64,000 nt of DNA from contig JAVGWX010000002.1 of NCBI GenBank assembly GCA_036924085.1, forward strand, positions 84,810,704 to 84,874,703, given 5' to 3'. Positions within the stretch are counted from its first letter, which is position 1, and the number at the start of each line of letters is the position of its first letter. The DNA comes from Ariolimax columbianus (Eukaryota; Mollusca; Gastropoda; Stylommatophora; Arionidae). The position numbers were made by a program, and so were the translations under genes. The notes under the pieces are model-generated. The model had not been told where the DNA came from. It made no database searches and saw only the letters and a list, made by a program, of their open reading frames with translations. This document shows positions 60,597 through 64,000 of this stretch, piece after piece.

Positions 60597-63500
60597 CTTT
60601 TAACTTATCCACATAATTAGTGCGTTACAATTGCAATACATTTCAAAGTGCTGAAAATTGTCTGAACTTATGATATGCAATTTTTTTACAAATCGCTTTC
60701 TACTCAATTTTTTATTTTAGAAACATTAGTTTTTCTTGTTAGTAAAATTACTTGAAAGTCAGTGGAAATGCTTTTAACTTATCCACATAATTAGTGCGTT
60801 ACAATTGCAATACATTTCAAAGTTCTGAAAATTGAATAAACTTTTATCTGCTATTTTTTTTCAAATCGCTTTCTACTCAATTTTGATTTTAGAAACATTG
60901 GATTTTCTGGTCAGTAAAATTACTTGAAAGTCAGTGGAAATGCTTTTAACTTATCCACATAATTAGTGCGTTACAATTGCAATACATTTCAAAGTGCTGA
61001 AAATTGTCTGAACTTATGATATGCTATTTTTTTACAAATCGCTTTCTACTCAATTTTTTATTTTAGAAACATTGGTTTTTCTTGTTAGTAAAATTACTTG
61101 AAAGTCAGTGGAAATGCTTTTAACTTATCCACATAATTAGTGCGTTACAATTGCAATACATTTCAAAGTTCTGAAAATTGAATAAAATTATGATCTGTTT
61201 TTTTTTTTCAAATCGCTTTCTACTCAATTTTGATTTTAGAAACATTGGATTTTCTGGTCAGTAAAATTACTTGAAAGTCAGTTGAAATGCTTTTAACTTT
61301 TCCACATAATTAGTGCGTTACAATTGCAATACATTTCAAAGTGCTGAAAATTGTCTGAACTTATGATATGCTATTTTTTTACAAATCGCTTTCTACTCAA
61401 TTTTGATTTTAGAAACATTGGTTTTTCTTGTCAGTAAAATTACTTGAAAGTCAGTGGAAATGCTTTTAACTTATCCACATAATTAGTACGTTAAAATTGC
61501 AATTCATTTCAAAGTGCTGAAAATTGTTCAAACTTATAATATGCAATTTTTTTTCAAATCGCCTTCAATTTTGATTTTAGAAACATTGCTTTTTCTTGTA
61601 AGTAAAACTACTTGAAAGTGAGCGGAAATGCTTTTAACTTATCCACATAATTAGTGCGTTACAATTGCAATACATTTCAAAGTGCTGAACATTGTCTTAG
61701 TTTATGATCGGCAATTTTTTTTCAAATCGCCTTCTACTCAATTTTGATTTTAGAAACATTGGTTTTTCTTGTCAGTAAAATCACTTGAAAGTCAGTGGAA
61801 ATGCTTTTAACTTATCCACATAATTAGTACGTTAAAATTGCAATACATTTCAAAGTGCTGAAAATTGTTAAAACTTATAATATGCAATTTTTTTTCAAAT
61901 CGCCTTCAATTTTGATTTTAGAAACATTGGTTTTTCTTGTAAGTAAAACTACTTGAAAGTGAGCGGAAATGCTTTTAACTTATCCACATAATTAGTGCGT
62001 TACAATTGCAATACATTTCAAAGTGCTGAAAATTGTCTGAACTTATGATATGCAATTTTTTTACAAATCGCTTTCTACTCAATTTTTTATTTTAGAAACA
62101 TTAGTTTTTCTTGTTAGTAAAATTACTTGAAAGTCAGTGGAAATGCTTTTAACTTATCCACATAATTAGTGCGTTACAATTGCAATACATTTCAAAGTTC
62201 TGAAAATTGAATAAACTTTTATCTGCTATTTTTTTTCAAATCGCTTTCTACTCAATTTTGATTTTAGAAACATTGGATTTTCTGGTCAGTAAAATTACTT
62301 GAAAGTCAGTGGAAATGCTTTTAACTTATCCACATAATTAGTGCGTTACAATTGCAATACATTTCAAAGTGCTGAAAATTGTCTGAACTTATGATATGCT
62401 ATTTTTTTACAAATCGCTTTCTACTCAATTTTGATTTTAGAAACATTGGTTTTTCTTGTCAGTAAAATTACTTGAAAGTCAGTGGAAATGCTTTTAACTT
62501 ATCCACATAATTAGTACGTTAAAATTGCAATTCATTTCAAAGTGCTGAAAATTGTTCAAACTTATAATATGCAATTTTTTTTCAAATCGCCTTCAATTTT
62601 GATTTTAGAAACATTGCTTTTTCTTGTAAGTAAAACTACTTGAAAGTGAGCGGAAATGCTTTTAACTTATCCACATAATTAGTGCGTTACAATTGCAATA
62701 CATTTCAAAGTGCTGAACATTGTCTTAGTTTATAATCGGCAATTTTTTTTCAAATCGCCTTCTACTCAATTTTGATTTTAGAAACATTGGTTTTTCTTGT
62801 CAGTAAAATCACTTGAAAGTCAGTGGAAATGCTTTTAACTTATCCACATAATTAGTGCGTTACAATTGCAATACATTTCAAAGTGCTGAAAATTGTCTGA
62901 ACTTATGATATGCTATTTTTTTACAAATCGCTTTCTACTCAATTTTTTATTTTAGAAACATTGGTTTTTCTTGTTAGTAAAATTACTTGAAAGTCAGTGG
63001 AAATGCTTTTAACTTATCCACATAATTAGTGCGTTACAATTGCAATACATTTCAAAGTTCTGAAAATTGAATAAAATTATGATCTGCTATTTTTTTTCAA
63101 ATCGCTTTCTACTCAATTTTGATTTTAGAAACATTGGATTTTCTGGTCAGTAAAATTACTTGAAAGTCAGTTGAAATGCTTTTAACTTATCCACATAATT
63201 AGTGCGTTACAATTGCAATACATTTCAAAGTGCTGAAAATTGTCTGAACTTATGATATGCTATTTTTTTACAAATCGCTTTCTACTCAATTTTTTATTTT
63301 AGAAACATTAGTTTTTCTTGTTAGTAAACTTACTTGAAAGTCAGTGGAAATGCTTTTAACTTATCCACATAATTAGTGCGTTACAATTGCAATACATTTC
63401 AAAGTTCTGAAAATTGAATAAACTTATGATCTGCTATTTTTTTTCAAATCGCTTTCTACTCAATTTTGATTTTAGAAACATTGGATTTTCTGGTCAGTAA

Positions 63501-64000
63501 AATTACTTGAAAGTCAGTGGAAATGCTTTTAACTTATCCACATAATTAGTGCGTTACAATTGCAATACATTTCAAAGTGCTGAAAATTGTCTGAACTTAT
63601 GATATGCTATTTTTTTACAAATCGCTTTCTACTCAATTTTGATTTTAGAAACATTGGTTTTTCTTGTCAGTAAAATTACTTGAAAGTCAGTGGAAATGCT
63701 TTTAACTTATCCACATAATTAGTACGTTAAAATTGCAATTCATTTCAAAGTGCTGAAAATTGTTCAAACTTATAATATGCAATTTTTTTTCAAATCGCCT
63801 TCAATTTTGATTTTAGAAACATTGCTTTTTCTTGTAAGTAAAACTACTTGAAAGTGAGCGGAAATGCTTTTAACTTATCCACATAATTAGTGCGTTACAA
63901 TTGCAATACATTTCAAAGTGCTGAACATTGTCTTAGTAAATGATCGGCAATTTTTTTTCAAATCGCCTTCTACTCAATTTTGATTTTAGAAACATTGGTT
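60597..64000 (+). repeat. 33-mer HOR copy 2, cut by the window end (3,404 bp)
   Basis: Twenty monomers follow the order of copy 1 from its first member, the last (63867-64000) being partial. Matching markers: the T11 tract at 61197, CTTTTCCAC at 61298, TATAATCGG at 62731, and TAGTAAATGATCGG near 63935, all 5,670-5,671 bp after their partners. The join at 60596/60597 puts Ai directly before B2, missing the G/H and A0 found elsewhere, which marks the HOR boundary. Confidence 0.9.

Larger units (their letters stand above)
1..64000 (+). repeat. Uninterrupted 172-bp satellite DNA array
   Basis: The sequence consists of 372 complete head-to-tail monomers and one partial monomer (63867-64000), all in the same orientation. 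I found no transposon, unique spacer, inversion or gene. Monomer lengths are 166-169 bp (short class) or mostly 172-174 bp (long class, extremes 169 and 176). The long-class consensus is 173 bp with 49 G/C bases; the short one is 168 bp with 46. Type-specific bases recur in a fixed order, giving higher-order repeats. Monomer size close to one nucleosome plus linker, A+T richness and HOR organisation are features known from centromeric satellites in animals and plants; centromere function here is inference. I do not recognise the family. No CENP-B box pattern (TTCG....A..CGGG) is present, since CGGG does not occur in the consensus monomers. Confidence 0.97.

Noticed and set aside
1..64000. Protein-coding genes
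   Set aside because: Stops occur in all six frames within consensus positions 4-31 of each monomer, so open frames are limited to about one monomer length and merely repeat with the satellite.
1..64000. CRISPR array
   Set aside because: The repeating unit is about 172 bp with no unique spacers; direct adjacency of monomers and absence of any cas gene rule it out.
1..64000. Bacterial replication origin or DnaA-titration locus
   Set aside because: TTATCCACA is exact, but the context is a long A+T-rich satellite with HORs and no bacterial gene, which no bacterial origin resembles.
1..64000. Primate alpha satellite
   Set aside because: The monomer length is similar (171 bp) but the sequence shows no alpha-satellite motifs and no CENP-B box.
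1..64000. Strict A-B dimeric organisation
   Set aside because: Short monomers are separated by one to several long ones in varying numbers, so alternation holds only locally (for example 1-684).
1..64000. Telomeric repeats or rDNA
   Set aside because: No TTAGGG-, TTAGG- or TTTAGGG-type tandem runs and no rRNA-like sequence are present.

Overview
The whole window is one uninterrupted tandem satellite array, in a single orientation, with no gene. I count 372 complete monomers plus a 134-bp partial one at the right end (mean about 172 bp, roughly 28% G+C). Array size, nucleosome-sized monomers and multi-level higher-order repeats (HORs) are typical of a eukaryotic centromeric or pericentromeric satellite. 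I do not recognise the family, it is not primate alpha satellite, and I will not name a species. Class-level conclusions such as 'centromeric' are inference.

Monomers are cut here at the C of CTTTTAACTTATCCAC. There are two length classes. The short class A (166-169 bp) has TACGTTAAAATTGC, GTAAGTAAAACTAC and TGAGCGG. The long class (mostly 172-174 bp) has TGCGTTACAATTGC and TTTCTACTC. Subtype codes used below. Short: A0 plain; Ac with ACATCGG; Ag with TTGTCCAC; As 167 bp with ACTTATATGC; Ai with GCAATTCATT. Long: B1 with TTTATTTTAG and usually CATTGG; B2 with GATATGCAAT and CATTAG; Bt with CATTAG and TAAACTTAC; C with AAACTTTTATCTGC; Ca with AAAATTATGATCTG; C3 with AAACTTATGATCTG; D with GGATTTTCTGG; Dg with GAATTTAG; E plain; Ea with CAAATAGC; F E-like with AAAATCACTTG; G with ACATTGTCTTAG and GATCGGC; H with AAAATCGTCTG.

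Layout. 1-6003: a 10-mer/8-mer HOR (1,715 and 1,373 bp). 6004-10634: mosaic. 10635-30749: overlapping long HORs, with a 5.85-kb block repeated 10.66 kb away, a 12-mer (2,065 bp), a 16-mer (2,752 bp) and a 10-mer (1,719 bp), each present twice in tandem. 30750-33998: a 7-mer (1,199 bp) twice. 33999-42226: G-H-containing 10-mers (1,717 bp) and a 6-mer (1,029 bp). 42227-49602: a more divergent block present twice, with units of 3,257 and 4,119 bp. 49603-54925: divergent mosaic followed by a perfectly phased 9-mer (1,545 bp) twice. 54926-64000: a 33-mer HOR of 5,671 bp and 3.4 kb of its next copy.

The array reads as a layered record of unequal crossover. HOR copies are nearly identical, monomer types differ clearly, and hybrid monomers mark many HOR boundaries. 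Nearly every monomer also carries an exact TTATCCACA nonamer, a palindromic ATTGCAAT and short dyads. Every reading frame on both strands is closed in each intact monomer.
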